Positions 7,105-13,825 of a stretch of 13,825 nucleotides of DNA are shown piece after piece. Location of the stretch: positions 1-13,825 of the forward strand of contig CAZJVA010000014.1 in the NCBI GenBank assembly GCA_964549625.1, written 5' to 3'. Source of the stretch: UBA12474 sp964549625 (GTDB taxonomy: Bacteria > Babelota > Babeliae > Babelales > Babelaceae). A model generated the notes under the pieces. It was not told the DNA's origin, searched no databases, and was given only the letters and a program-made list of their open reading frames with translations. Every line of letters starts with the position of its first letter. The stretch's first letter is position 1. The position numbers and the translations under genes were made by a program.

Positions 7105-7201
7105 GTTTTGGTTTGGAGTTGTAAGTTTTTCGATGAGGAGAGCTTGCTCAATAGAGTCATGTAGTGGTGTGGGGTTACTCTTGTTTTTGAAAAACACCTA
7201 G
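7099..7201. repeat. 11-bp inverted repeat sharing the palindrome core
   Basis: CTAGGTGTTTT (7099-7109) and AAAACACCTAG (7191-7201) are exact reverse complements, 81 nt apart. The left arm overlaps the right end of the 39-bp palindrome. It can also be read as a 95-bp element (7103-7197) with GTGTTTT/AAAACAC ends flanked by CTAG on both sides, like a miniature transposable element with a 4-bp target duplication. The interior contains no recognisable gene. Confidence 0.45.
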
Positions 7202-7249
7202 AAGAAATAGCGAAGGTTCGAGGAGGGCTGGTGGAGTGATTCGTTGTAC

Positions 7250-7297
7250 TGGATTGCCACGCAACGATGTTGTCGCGCTACCGCTCGCAATGACGGG
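7250..7297. repeat. REP-like intergenic repeat, copy 1
   Basis: This 48-nt unit begins TGGATTGC and ends CGCAATGACGGG, with complementary ATTGC/GCAAT ends. Read on the - strand it has the form CGTCATTGCGAG...GGCAATCC, which I recall as a common intergenic palindromic repeat in many bacteria. Copies 1 and 2 also share the preceding CGTTGTAC. Confidence 0.75.
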
Positions 7298-7343
7298 GAA
7301 GCAGGCGTTGTCAGTGTGTAGAATCGAAAATGTGCCGTTGTAC

Positions 7344-7400
7344 TGGATTGCTACGTAACTAAGTTGCTGCACTGCGCTTTGCTCCGTTCGCAATGACGGG
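7344..7400. repeat. REP-like intergenic repeat, copy 2
   Basis: The 57-nt unit has the same ends as copy 1 (TGGATTGC...CGCAATGACGGG) but about 9 extra bases in the middle and several interior substitutions. It starts 94 nt after copy 1. Confidence 0.75.
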
Positions 7401-7443
7401 AGGATGAGATGGTTGGTGTGCGGGTTCGAAAAGAATTAAGTGT

Positions 7444-7490
7444 TGGATTGCTACGTAACGATGTTGTCGCGCTCCGTCCGCAATGACGGG
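7444..7490. repeat. REP-like intergenic repeat, copy 3
   Basis: The 47-nt unit is close to copy 1 in its interior (GATGTTGTCGCGCT) and to copy 2 in its left end (TGGATTGCTACGTAAC). It starts 100 nt after copy 2. The three units are in the same orientation and lie between ATPase copy 2 and the terminator of the outer-membrane protein. Confidence 0.75.
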
Positions 7491-7518
7491 GGTTTGGGTG
7501 TTTGCCAGAGAACAAAGG

Positions 7519-7547
7519 AAGGCGCGGGAGTTTTGCTCCCGCGCCTT
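7519..7547 (-). terminator. Terminator hairpin of the outer-membrane protein gene
   Basis: A perfect 12-bp GC-rich stem (AAGGCGCGGGAG 7519-7530, complement 7536-7547) with a 5-nt loop lies 37 nt past the stop codon. On the - strand it is followed by a moderately T-rich stretch (CCTTTGTTCTC), so termination there is likely though the T-run is imperfect. Confidence 0.75.
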
Positions 7548-7583
7548 TGAGTGTTTGTTTGCTGTTCTAAAGAATGTTGGATC

Positions 7584-9488
7584 TTAGAACGCGATTCCGC
7601 CACTTACAAACAGACCCCACGAGTTAAGCGCGTGGCTGTCAGAGCAGGTTGCGAAGGTAACTTCAGCACCAGCTTTGAGTGATGGAAGCCAGTCGCAATC
7701 TTCCCATGCATAACCAACATGGCCAAAGATCTTGTGAGCCAAGTAGCTTGGGCTCATGCCGGAGCAAACGTTGATGTCAGCATCGGTCAAGAGTTTTGGC
7801 GCATTTGTTACTCCGGTAACTTCGCCATCTGGACCATTTGCAATATTAAGATCTGTAGAGGATGAAACTTCGACCGCTTTTGGTTCTACTAATGCTCGGC
7901 CAGCGGCGAATGTTTTTGTTAGATCTGTAACAGTATACTGCTGCGCATTAGGGAATACAACGTCGGTATCTCCTGTGAGATTTGCTGCATGATGGAATAA
8001 GGCCAGTTTTTTGGCATTATCAACGGCGGCACAGGTATATATTGTAGCAGCGCTTTGTGTTGAATTAAGGGCATAGTCTTTTGATTCAGCATTGGTTGTT
8101 TCTACCCAGTCATCACCTGTATTGGTGCCTGTTGCCCAGCCTTTTGCTGCTACAGGAGCGCAACCTTTGATACCAAAGCTCTTGCTGACGCTTGAGCAGA
8201 GGCAGCAGTCGTTGGCTGCTTTTTCATCGCTACGGCCATAGAGGTTGTAACCCAAGCCGGCGCTGAAGCCACAGTCATTCTTGTAACGAAGTTCGAGTTG
8301 ACCTTCGCCTTTGATGTCGATACGTACTTTGGTGCGACGTGTGGTGAACTCAGTTGCGCTGTAGAGGTTGCCTGCGTAGGATTTGTCTGCGCTGAATTCT
8401 TTCAAGAGCATGTAACGGCTCAATGCGCTGTTTTTGAGGTCAAATACACGTGTTTGTTCGCGCTCAAAGAGGTGAGTCAAGTAGCCTTGGAAGAGAAGAT
8501 CAACGGTGTGCTCATCATCGCAGTTGTAAAGATTGACATGGCCGGTCAAACCTGCACCCAATTCCCAGTGGTCGTAACCGACTGCTGGTTGGAATACTTG
8601 GCTTTGGTAGCAGTTGTCAATGCGGGTAACGCCTGCAGGTGCTACGCCTTTGAGGTAGATACCAAAGTGGTAGTCTGGGCAATCAAAGATGTTGTAGCCT
8701 AGGTCAACGTGAATACCAGCTAATGCATTTTCGGTGCATTCGCAGCAGCCAAGGATCTTAGCATAGTTCCATGCTTTGACATCGCCAAATGCAGCTCCAC
8801 CCAATGCTTTTGCCCAGGTGTTGTGTGGGGTGATGTCGCCTGCGGTTATGCTATCCATGTAACCAGCATTGAACTTCTTGGTTGAGAAGCTTGTGTTGGT
8901 TGTGGTGCTTGTAGTGCAGCAATCGTTGCAGCAATCATCGCAGCTGTGGTTGAGTTCCCATTTTGCATGTACAAATGGAACGTTTACCTGGAGATAAAGA
9001 CCGTCGATAAGTTCGTTCAAGCCCAAGTAGAGGTTGAAGTCAAAGACGTGATTCTGTATTTTTGGACAGAATTTGTATGCGAGGTCAGTATCTGTTGCAA
9101 GTCCAAAGTAGTCTGCAATGAGATCTTTGGTGTTGTCGCGGGTTGCAGGTGAAACTGGAGCGCTGCCTTTGAAGTTGAGCACGTTGCTACCAAAGAGTGC
9201 TGATGCTAGACGCTCATCGCGGAAGCTACGCTCGTAGCGATAGTTAACGGAAAAATCGCCATAGAAGCATTCTTCACCATATTGGTAGAAGTTGTAATGT
9301 GCATTCAATGGCAAGTAGTCACCTTGTGAACGCAGCGTGAGCTGTGTTTTTGGTGCGCATGTGCTTGTGCAGCAATCACCGCAGCTGGTGCTGCAGCTAC
9401 CGCTGGTCGAGCAGCCGCCGAGGCTGCAGCCCAGAGCTGTGCTTGCCAGCAGAGTCAATGCTATAAATGACCCTAATAGTCTCTTCAT
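7584..9488 (-). CDS. Cysteine-rich MOMP-like outer-membrane beta-barrel protein
   Basis: The 634-residue protein has a signal peptide (about 1-20) and then a dense cysteine cluster, C21, 26, 32, 36, 39, 40 and 44. I count about 29 cysteines in all, often paired (CDDCCNDCC, GCCEC, DCCLC). The body is rich in alternating aromatic/polar strands, such as FSVNYRYERSF, LQVNVPFVHAKWEL and LELRYKNDCGFSAGLGYNLYG. The protein ends in F after GLFVSGGIA, the typical C-terminal beta-signal of BAM substrates. It resembles major outer-membrane proteins of chlamydiae and legionellae in style, but I recognise no specific family. Residues about 443-575 form a cysteine-poor, Ala/Thr/Asn-rich stretch that looks like a large surface loop. 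AGGGAG (complement of 9495-9500) precedes the ATG by 6 nt. Monocistronic, with its own promoter candidate, structured leader and terminator, it is probably abundant. It may be a porin stabilised by disulfides. Confidence 0.78.
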   Translation of the reverse strand: MKRLLGSFIALTLLASTALGCSLGGCSTSGSCSTSCGDCCTSTCAPKTQLTLRSQGDYLPLNAHYNFYQYGEECFYGDFSVNYRYERSFRDERLASALFGSNVLNFKGSAPVSPATRDNTKDLIADYFGLATDTDLAYKFCPKIQNHVFDFNLYLGLNELIDGLYLQVNVPFVHAKWELNHSCDDCCNDCCTTSTTTNTSFSTKKFNAGYMDSITAGDITPHNTWAKALGGAAFGDVKAWNYAKILGCCECTENALAGIHVDLGYNIFDCPDYHFGIYLKGVAPAGVTRIDNCYQSQVFQPAVGYDHWELGAGLTGHVNLYNCDDEHTVDLLFQGYLTHLFEREQTRVFDLKNSALSRYMLLKEFSADKSYAGNLYSATEFTTRRTKVRIDIKGEGQLELRYKNDCGFSAGLGYNLYGRSDEKAANDCCLCSSVSKSFGIKGCAPVAAKGWATGTNTGDDWVETTNAESKDYALNSTQSAATIYTCAAVDNAKKLALFHHAANLTGDTDVVFPNAQQYTVTDLTKTFAAGRALVEPKAVEVSSSTDLNIANGPDGEVTGVTNAPKLLTDADINVCSGMSPSYLAHKIFGHVGYAWEDCDWLPSLKAGAEVTFATCSDSHALNSWGLFVSGGIAF

Positions 9489-9635
9489 GGAGTACTCCCT
9501 GAAAATATAACCTAGGAAACCCTAGGTTCCAACCGATATATAAAATCCCAAATAAATTTTTGTAGGTAGTAGATACGCCTCCTTTCTTTTGCCTACTATT
9601 CGAGCAAATTCGCATGCTCGAGTAACTTCGCATAT
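9489..9635 (-). promoter_or_regulatory. Long structured 5' leader of the outer-membrane protein gene
   Basis: Reading the - strand 5' to 3', a hairpin TCGAGCA/TGCTCGA (9600-9621, 8-nt loop) comes first. Next is a purine-rich AAAAGAAAGGAGG (complement of 9578-9590) with no start codon within 15 nt downstream. Then comes a hairpin with 8-bp arms AACCTAGG/CCTAGGTT (9509-9528, 4-nt loop). Last is the true Shine-Dalgarno, partly inside the palindrome GGAGTACTCC (9489-9498). A 5' hairpin plus an orphan Shine-Dalgarno-like site is the layout of mRNA-stabilising leaders. Confidence 0.5.
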
Positions 9636-9664
9636 AATCTAGACAAAACAATTCGAGAATGCAA
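9636..9664 (-). promoter_or_regulatory. Candidate promoter of the outer-membrane protein gene
   Basis: On the - strand TTGCAT (complement of 9659-9664) and TAGATT (complement of 9636-9641) have a 17-nt spacer. The predicted start is near 9629, giving a leader of about 140 nt that opens with the 9600-9621 hairpin. The TTGCA(A/T) -35 form also occurs in the candidates upstream of rpmF and DUF2608 copy B. The matches are modest. Confidence 0.35.
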
Positions 9665-9682
9665 TGATCTTTTTACCCTAAT

Positions 9683-9711
9683 TTGTAGATCATGTGCAAG
9701 TGTTATATTAT
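9683..9711 (+). promoter_or_regulatory. Candidate promoter of uppP
   Basis: TTGTAG (9683-9688) and TATTAT (9706-9711) are spaced 17 nt. If real, transcription starts near 9718, downstream of the upstream in-frame GTG (9694), so ATG 9736 would be the translation start. The -35 is poor. Confidence 0.3.
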
Positions 9712-9735
9712 TCTTTTTTAGAATACCGAGATTAT

Positions 9736-10503
9736 ATGCTCGTAATTTTCCTCTTAGTTCAAATTCTTTTTGAGTCTTTGCCTGTCAGTAGTTCTGGTCA
9801 CGCAGTGCTTTTTTCTTTGGCCGCGCCACGGCCGGTTGATTTTGTTGCGCACCTGTTTGCGTGGTCTGTTTTTGTCTGTTATCTCTTGGCAATGCGTCAG
9901 GAAATTTTTGCCTGGTGGCGCCAGAGCAGTAGAAGTCAATTAAGGTTATATATAAATGTTTTGTTGGGTGTCTGGTTTTTTACCGCTTTGGGATTGCTAG
10001 TAAAGCCGTTTTTGTTACCACTTGTAGACGCTAATACCTTTGTTTTAGGCGTTGGCTTTGCTCTAACTAGCGCTGCGTTGCTTAGTTTGTACGGTCTTCC
10101 TCGTGCTAAGAGCCGTATTAATCCTAGTGTTAGCGATATGGCATATCTTGCGGCGGCGCAGGTGCTGGCCTTGCTTTTGCCTGGTGTATCGCGTATGGGG
10201 CTTGTTTTTGCGGCGGCTTCATGGCTCGGATGGTCTGGAACTGCAGCATGGTATTGGATGATTGTAACAGCGTTTCCTTTGTTTGCTGGTGCTGGTCTGC
10301 TTGGTGTGCTCAATGGCGGAGTTGCATTAATTGCGGCTGCAGGTGGATGGGTAATCTGGCCCGCGATGTTCGGGGCGTTTTGTTTATCTATAGGCTTGTT
10401 TTTTTGGGCGGCATATCTGGCGCGTACGAACCGATTTTGGCTGTTTGGCGGATATACTTTGTTCGTTACATTGATTGTGTTGGCCCAAGCTTTTTTTGGT
10501 TAG
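9736..10503 (+). CDS. uppP: Undecaprenyl-diphosphate phosphatase (BacA/UppP family)
   Basis: Integral membrane enzyme that dephosphorylates undecaprenyl diphosphate, recycling the lipid carrier for peptidoglycan and other envelope polymers. Motif 1 is complete: Q9-x3-E13 (the E/Q-x3-E motif), then LPVSSSGH with H22. Motif 2 reads PGVSR (149-153) followed by MG, keeping the essential arginine R153 but replacing the usual SRSG and following threonine, so it is a diverged member. The rest is a series of hydrophobic helices, and 255 residues is normal. I chose ATG 9736. An in-frame GTG at 9694 would add 14 residues (269 total) but has no ribosome-binding site and precedes the likely promoter -10. 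The upstream RBS is also weak here, so the start is less certain than the family. It lies 81 nt before ftsK on the same strand. Confidence 0.88.
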   Translation: MLVIFLLVQILFESLPVSSSGHAVLFSLAAPRPVDFVAHLFAWSVFVCYLLAMRQEIFAWWRQSSRSQLRLYINVLLGVWFFTALGLLVKPFLLPLVDANTFVLGVGFALTSAALLSLYGLPRAKSRINPSVSDMAYLAAAQVLALLLPGVSRMGLVFAAASWLGWSGTAAWYWMIVTAFPLFAGAGLLGVLNGGVALIAAAGGWVIWPAMFGAFCLSIGLFFWAAYLARTNRFWLFGGYTLFVTLIVLAQAFFG

Positions 10504-10572
10504 GCGCTAAGTCTTGTTGTCGCGTTCTTGCTTGCGCTATGGTTGCAGAGAAGGGGAATATCTCTTGTTTGC

Positions 10573-10577
10573 AGGAG
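10573..10577 (+). promoter_or_regulatory. Ribosome-binding site deciding the ftsK start
   Basis: AGGAG lies 7 nt before an in-frame GTG at 10585. The longer alternative beginning with TTG at 10528 has no Shine-Dalgarno, so GTG 10585 is preferred. Confidence 0.7.
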
Positions 10578-10584
10578 TTCGCGC

Positions 10585-12765
10585 GTGGTCAGGCGGTTAC
10601 AGCTGTTTCGTCAAATAGTCGGGGCGTTTATTGCTATCGGGGTGCTGCTTAGTTTTTTGGGGTTGTTTATTATAACCTTTGATCAAAGCGTAAGTTGGTA
10701 TATCGAGCAAGTTCCGGTCGTAGTTCATCCATATCCAAATTTTTTGATTGTGCTTGGTAGTTTGTTGCTTCGGGTGTTTGGTTCGGCGGCATGGTTGGTT
10801 TGTTTGGCTGCCTTATTGTGCGCCTATGGTTGTATGTCGACGGATCTGTCGCATGCATGGAAGCGCTCTGTTTTTTGTCTTTTTGCTGTTGCGTATGCGT
10901 GGAGCCTATATGGTGCATTTTTTGCCTATTCATCGTGGGGTGATCCTTGGTATGGAGGGCGCGGCTGGGTGGTGCCCGGAGGCATCTGGGGGGTTGCGCA
11001 ATCACATTTTTTATTGAGGTATGTTGATTCGGTTATATTTATTTTTGGGCTCTTTTGTCTGGCTTGGGCAAGTACTGTTATCTTGCTAGGTGTCCGGCGG
11101 GTGGGCGCTCTTGGGGTATATGTTTGGAGACTTTTAGCGCCTGCGATACACGCGATTGCACAGGTGTTTTACACGTTTTTTTTATCGGTGTACGGCCTGT
11201 TGCAGGCGGAGATTGTTCGCCGTTGGGTTGGTGCGCTTGATCGCTTTTGGGATATGGATGCGCCGCAAAAGTTGCTTGTTGATGAGAGCTTTTGGCAGGG
11301 TTTTGCTCAAAAAAGTGACGAAGTAGAAGGGGTAGCGCACGCTCTTGATGCTTGTTGCCAGGAGGGATTGTTTGAAGTGCAAGAGCCTGTTTCTTTTGTA
11401 TTACCCGGTGGCCAGTTGCTTATCACACCACCCAAAAAACAAGAACGACAGGCACGTGTACAGAGCGAAATTGATCGGCGCACGGCTTCTTTGGAGCAAA
11501 AACTTCATCGTTTTGGGGTTGATGGGAGCGTAACGCGAGCGGAGGTTGGTCCTGTCGTGACGCTCTTTGAATACGCGCCTGCACCGGATGTTAAGGTAAG
11601 TCGAATTAGCGCTCTGGCTGATGATGTTGCCCTCGCGCTCGGTGCACAAAGTTTGCGTGTTATTGCACCTATACCGGGAAAACAGGTGGTTGGTTTTGAG
11701 GTTGCAAATGAGCAGCGTCAGACGGTATTTTTTTCGGAATTATTTGAGTCCTCCGCGTATAAAAACTTTTCGGGGGCCTTACCTGCAGTAGTTGGGGCGT
11801 TGAGCAATGGTCAGCCGTGTATCTTGGATATTCCACAACAGCCACATATGCTTATTGCAGGATCAACAGGATCTGGTAAATCAGTGGTGATGCAGGCATT
11901 GCTCTTGGGGATGCTCGGGGCAAAGACTCCTGAAGAGTTGCGACTTGTTATGATTGATCCCAAGCGTCTTGAGTTTGCACCATATGCTGATATTCCCCAT
12001 CTAATGATACCAATAGTGACGGAGCTTTCTGCGGTTGCGCAGGTATTTTCTTGGTTAGTAGGGATTATGGAAGAGCGATATGCAGAATTGGCTCGTGCCG
12101 GTGTGCGATCAGTCGAGGAGTATCGTGCGCGCAAGGGTAGTGATGCAATGCCGTATATTGTTGTTGTGGTTGATGAACTTGCAGATATTATGGTGACGGT
12201 AGGGCGCGAAGTAGAGCCGTTGATGGTTCGTCTTGCTCAGATGGCTCGTGCAGCCGCGATACATCTCATTGTTGCGACACAGCGACCTTCGGTTGATGTT
12301 GTTACGGGAATTTTAAAGGTTAATTTCCCTACGCGTATTGCGCTCAAAGTTGCTTCAAAGGTTGACTCAAGAACCGTTATCGATATGCCCGGCGCAGAAC
12401 AACTCCTTGGTAAAGGCGATATGTTGCTGATGCAGCAAGGTGGCATTGTCGAGCGTGCTCATGGAGCATTTGTCCAGAGCAAAGAGGTGCATGCGGTTGC
12501 TTCGTATTTACGGATGCAACAAAAACCTGTATACGAGTCTATTACGTTGTCTACAGGGGGAGCAGGTACTGGATCTTTGGGAAGCGATGCGCTGTATTCG
12601 GAGGTCGTTTTATTTGTGCGCAATCGAAAAGAGGTTTCAATATCTTTGTTGCAGCGGCATTTTAGAATCGGTTTTAATCGTTCAGCCCGTTTAATTGATC
12701 AACTTGAAGAAGACGGGGTAGTTGCTGCTGCGGGTGGCGGAAAAATGAGGCGCGTCTTGCAGTAA
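10585..12765 (+). CDS. ftsK: DNA translocase FtsK
   Basis: Septum-anchored, ATP-driven DNA pump that clears and aligns chromosome termini at division. Using GTG 10585, it has 726 residues. The N-terminal domain has four membrane segments (about 11-32, 65-82, 95-115, 149-169). A short linker follows (about 180-280), then the alpha/beta motor. Walker A is GSTGSGKS (426-433), and Walker B is VVVDE with D530-E531. The pre-Walker block GPVVTLFEYAPAPDVKVSRI and IAPIPGK are typical of FtsK/SpoIIIE. The C-terminal gamma winged helix (about 670-715) contains LLQRHFRIGFNRSARLI, the DNA-reading helix that recognises polarity (KOPS-type) sequences. Total length is close to SpoIIIE (about 790) rather than E. 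coli FtsK (1329), because the linker is short. It lies downstream of uppP, with a hairpin after the stop. Identification is secure. Confidence 0.96.
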   Translation: MVRRLQLFRQIVGAFIAIGVLLSFLGLFIITFDQSVSWYIEQVPVVVHPYPNFLIVLGSLLLRVFGSAAWLVCLAALLCAYGCMSTDLSHAWKRSVFCLFAVAYAWSLYGAFFAYSSWGDPWYGGRGWVVPGGIWGVAQSHFLLRYVDSVIFIFGLFCLAWASTVILLGVRRVGALGVYVWRLLAPAIHAIAQVFYTFFLSVYGLLQAEIVRRWVGALDRFWDMDAPQKLLVDESFWQGFAQKSDEVEGVAHALDACCQEGLFEVQEPVSFVLPGGQLLITPPKKQERQARVQSEIDRRTASLEQKLHRFGVDGSVTRAEVGPVVTLFEYAPAPDVKVSRISALADDVALALGAQSLRVIAPIPGKQVVGFEVANEQRQTVFFSELFESSAYKNFSGALPAVVGALSNGQPCILDIPQQPHMLIAGSTGSGKSVVMQALLLGMLGAKTPEELRLVMIDPKRLEFAPYADIPHLMIPIVTELSAVAQVFSWLVGIMEERYAELARAGVRSVEEYRARKGSDAMPYIVVVVDELADIMVTVGREVEPLMVRLAQMARAAAIHLIVATQRPSVDVVTGILKVNFPTRIALKVASKVDSRTVIDMPGAEQLLGKGDMLLMQQGGIVERAHGAFVQSKEVHAVASYLRMQQKPVYESITLSTGGAGTGSLGSDALYSEVVLFVRNRKEVSISLLQRHFRIGFNRSARLIDQLEEDGVVAAAGGGKMRRVLQ

Positions 12766-12790
12766 GTATAAATGCTGTTGGGTATGGAGA

Positions 12791-12816
12791 CATGGCCGTG
12801 TATTAACACGGCCATG
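12791..12816. terminator. Hairpin between convergent ftsK and phosphatase genes
   Basis: A perfect 11-bp stem (CATGGCCGTGT 12791-12801, ACACGGCCATG 12806-12816) has a 4-nt loop. Neither strand shows a T-run after it, so it is a non-canonical terminator or another structural element. A perfect 10-bp palindrome, GTGATATCAC, follows at 12821-12830. Confidence 0.55.
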
Positions 12817-12843
12817 CATAGTGATATCACAAGGGTAGAGATT

Positions 12844-13825
12844 CTAGGAAATTTTCCCGAGATTGTCAGCTTTTTGGTATTTGTTTTGTGGGCGACTTGC
12901 TAATACTTGGTCTTGGGGAACTATCACTGAGGGTGCAAGCGGCAAGAAGTACAATGGTTCGAGTATAAAGTCAGGAAGTGTAGCTATTTCTTGTGGGCCG
13001 GTGTTGCTTGCAAATTGTGGGGTGTTGACGGGTTGAGAGGGCACAAAATCTTTGGCTTTTGGTTTGATACACGCAATTGTTCCATAATCTGAGTAGTATA
13101 AGTTTGCCATAGGGCCCTTATTGTAGTGTTGAGTGTTCGGGGCAACGTTGAGCACAAATGTTGAGTCGTTCCAGCGTGATCCAATGCCTAAGCGTGCAGT
13201 CTCTCTGAATAAGCTTTTTGGTTCGTCATTTTCATCGTAATATGAGCGTTCTGTTTGGTCGTGACCATGAAAAATAGTTTTTACGTTGTTGATCTTCATC
13301 CACTCTTGAACGTCATCTTTGCCTAAGACGAGTCCGATGCCGCGCGCACTTTTTCTGGTCTTTGAATCGCAGGTGCTTGCCATATCTGACCAAAGGAAGG
13401 TGTTGCTATCTATTTTTTTGACTGCAGCGCGTTGTTCGCTTTCTTTAATAAGTGGTTTTTTGATGTTGGGATTGATCCCGCCATGCACGAGAGCTATACG
13501 GTTGTTCTCACGATTTTCTCTGTCGATAAAATTGATTGTTGGTAAAAGCGCAAATGCGTCAAGGAACGCATTTTGAATTTTAATGCTCCGGTCTTCTAAA
13601 AATCCGTTATTTTCAGAGTTGGTACATACGATTCGTGTTTCGTGATTTCCGCGCGTGAGGATTATTTGTCTGGGGTTGTTCTTTTTTAGTTGCCAGAGAT
13701 ACCAAAGGTTTTTAAGGCTATCTGGTCCGCGATCGATATAATCGCCCAAGAATGCAATGTAAACATTGGCATGGAGAATACCTGTTGCGGGACTGAATAG
13801 GCCCTGGGATTCTAAGTGGGTAAGA
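12844..13825 (-). CDS. PPP-type metallophosphatase, N terminus outside the window
   Basis: A calcineurin-like phosphoesterase with the motif set of PPP-family protein Ser/Thr phosphatases: GDYIDRG (complement of 13726-13746), RGNHE (GNHE at 13639-13650), HGG (13477-13485), and HGHD (about 13255-13272). These supply the two-metal ligands and the catalytic histidine. The reading frame stays open without a stop to the window edge; sequence before GDYIDRG (NVYIAFLG) fits the preceding beta strand. The coding region is therefore truncated by the window rather than starting at the in-frame TTG at 13749, and about 326 residues are visible. After the last metal motif comes a proline-rich C-terminal region of roughly 100 residues unlike the PPP core. 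It could dephosphorylate proteins; a diadenosine-polyphosphatase-like role is the alternative. It is convergent with ftsK. Confidence 0.83.
   Translation of the reverse strand, partial: LTHLESQGLFSPATGILHANVYIAFLGDYIDRGPDSLKNLWYLWQLKKNNPRQIILTRGNHETRIVCTNSENNGFLEDRSIKIQNAFLDAFALLPTINFIDRENRENNRIALVHGGINPNIKKPLIKESEQRAAVKKIDSNTFLWSDMASTCDSKTRKSARGIGLVLGKDDVQEWMKINNVKTIFHGHDQTERSYYDENDEPKSLFRETARLGIGSRWNDSTFVLNVAPNTQHYNKGPMANLYYSDYGTIACIKPKAKDFVPSQPVNTPQFASNTGPQEIATLPDFILEPLYFLPLAPSVIVPQDQVLASRPQNKYQKADNLGKIS

Noticed and set aside
7128..7202. Small open frame in the region upstream of ATPase copy 2 (about 22 codons from ATG)
   Set aside because: No Shine-Dalgarno, no recognisable sequence, and its end lies in the inverted repeat arm.
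7250..7490. CRISPR array from regularly spaced repeats
   Set aside because: Only three units, with variable length and interior, self-complementary ends, similar rather than unique intervening sequence, and no cas genes nearby.
6927..7583. Replication origin in the repeat-rich intergenic region
   Set aside because: No DnaA-box cluster or AT-rich 13-mers seen and no dnaA/dnaN neighbourhood.
8298..8702. Open frame on the + strand inside the outer-membrane protein gene (134 codons)
   Set aside because: Composition is hydrophobic Val/Ala/Cys-rich as produced by the complement of the barrel gene; no RBS, no recognisable family.
10221..10652. Open frame spanning the uppP-ftsK junction (143 codons)
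   Set aside because: It overlaps the conserved uppP C-terminal half and the ftsK start in another frame and has no recognisable domain.

Overview
The window looks like a chromosomal segment from a host-associated Gram-negative bacterium, most likely a member of Dependentiae (TM6). This placement is an inference. It rests on two DUF2608-type secreted HAD proteins (a family I associate with Legionella and TM6/Babela-like bacteria), two AAA_14/DUF4143 ATPases, a very cysteine-rich outer-membrane barrel resembling the disulfide-linked MOMPs of intracellular bacteria, and a PPP-motif (eukaryote-like) phosphatase. No rRNA or tRNA is present to settle it; Legionellales or another intracellular lineage is the main alternative.

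Layout. Positions 1-2738 hold a compact + strand housekeeping operon: rpmF (L32), a membrane-anchored TPR-like protein, gltX and acpP, with gaps of 31 and 12 nt, a 4-nt overlap, and a strong intrinsic terminator. Positions 2754-4294 hold two paralogous exported DUF2608/HAD proteins, tail to tail, 8 nt apart. Positions 4530-6926 hold two paralogous AAA_14/DUF4143 ATPases, also tail to tail. Positions 6927-7583 are non-coding and unusually structured. They contain a degenerate 39-bp inverted repeat over the second ATPase promoter and RBS, a perfect 39-bp palindrome 132 bp away, a further inverted repeat sharing the same CTAGGTG core, three copies of a REP-like repeat, and the terminator of the next gene. 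Positions 7584-9488 (-) encode a 634-residue cysteine-rich outer-membrane protein with a long structured leader. Positions 9736-12765 (+) hold uppP (undecaprenyl-diphosphate recycling) and ftsK (septal DNA translocase). The window ends inside a PPP-like metallophosphatase on the - strand, whose N terminus lies outside.

How the genes relate. The left operon serves translation and fatty-acid synthesis, and uppP/ftsK serve envelope growth and division. The middle block is accessory: exported phosphatase-like proteins, ATPases of unknown role, and surface protein. The best candidate for something undescribed is the DUF4143 ATPase gene with its paired CTAG-core palindromes, one of which spans the -10 region to the Shine-Dalgarno.
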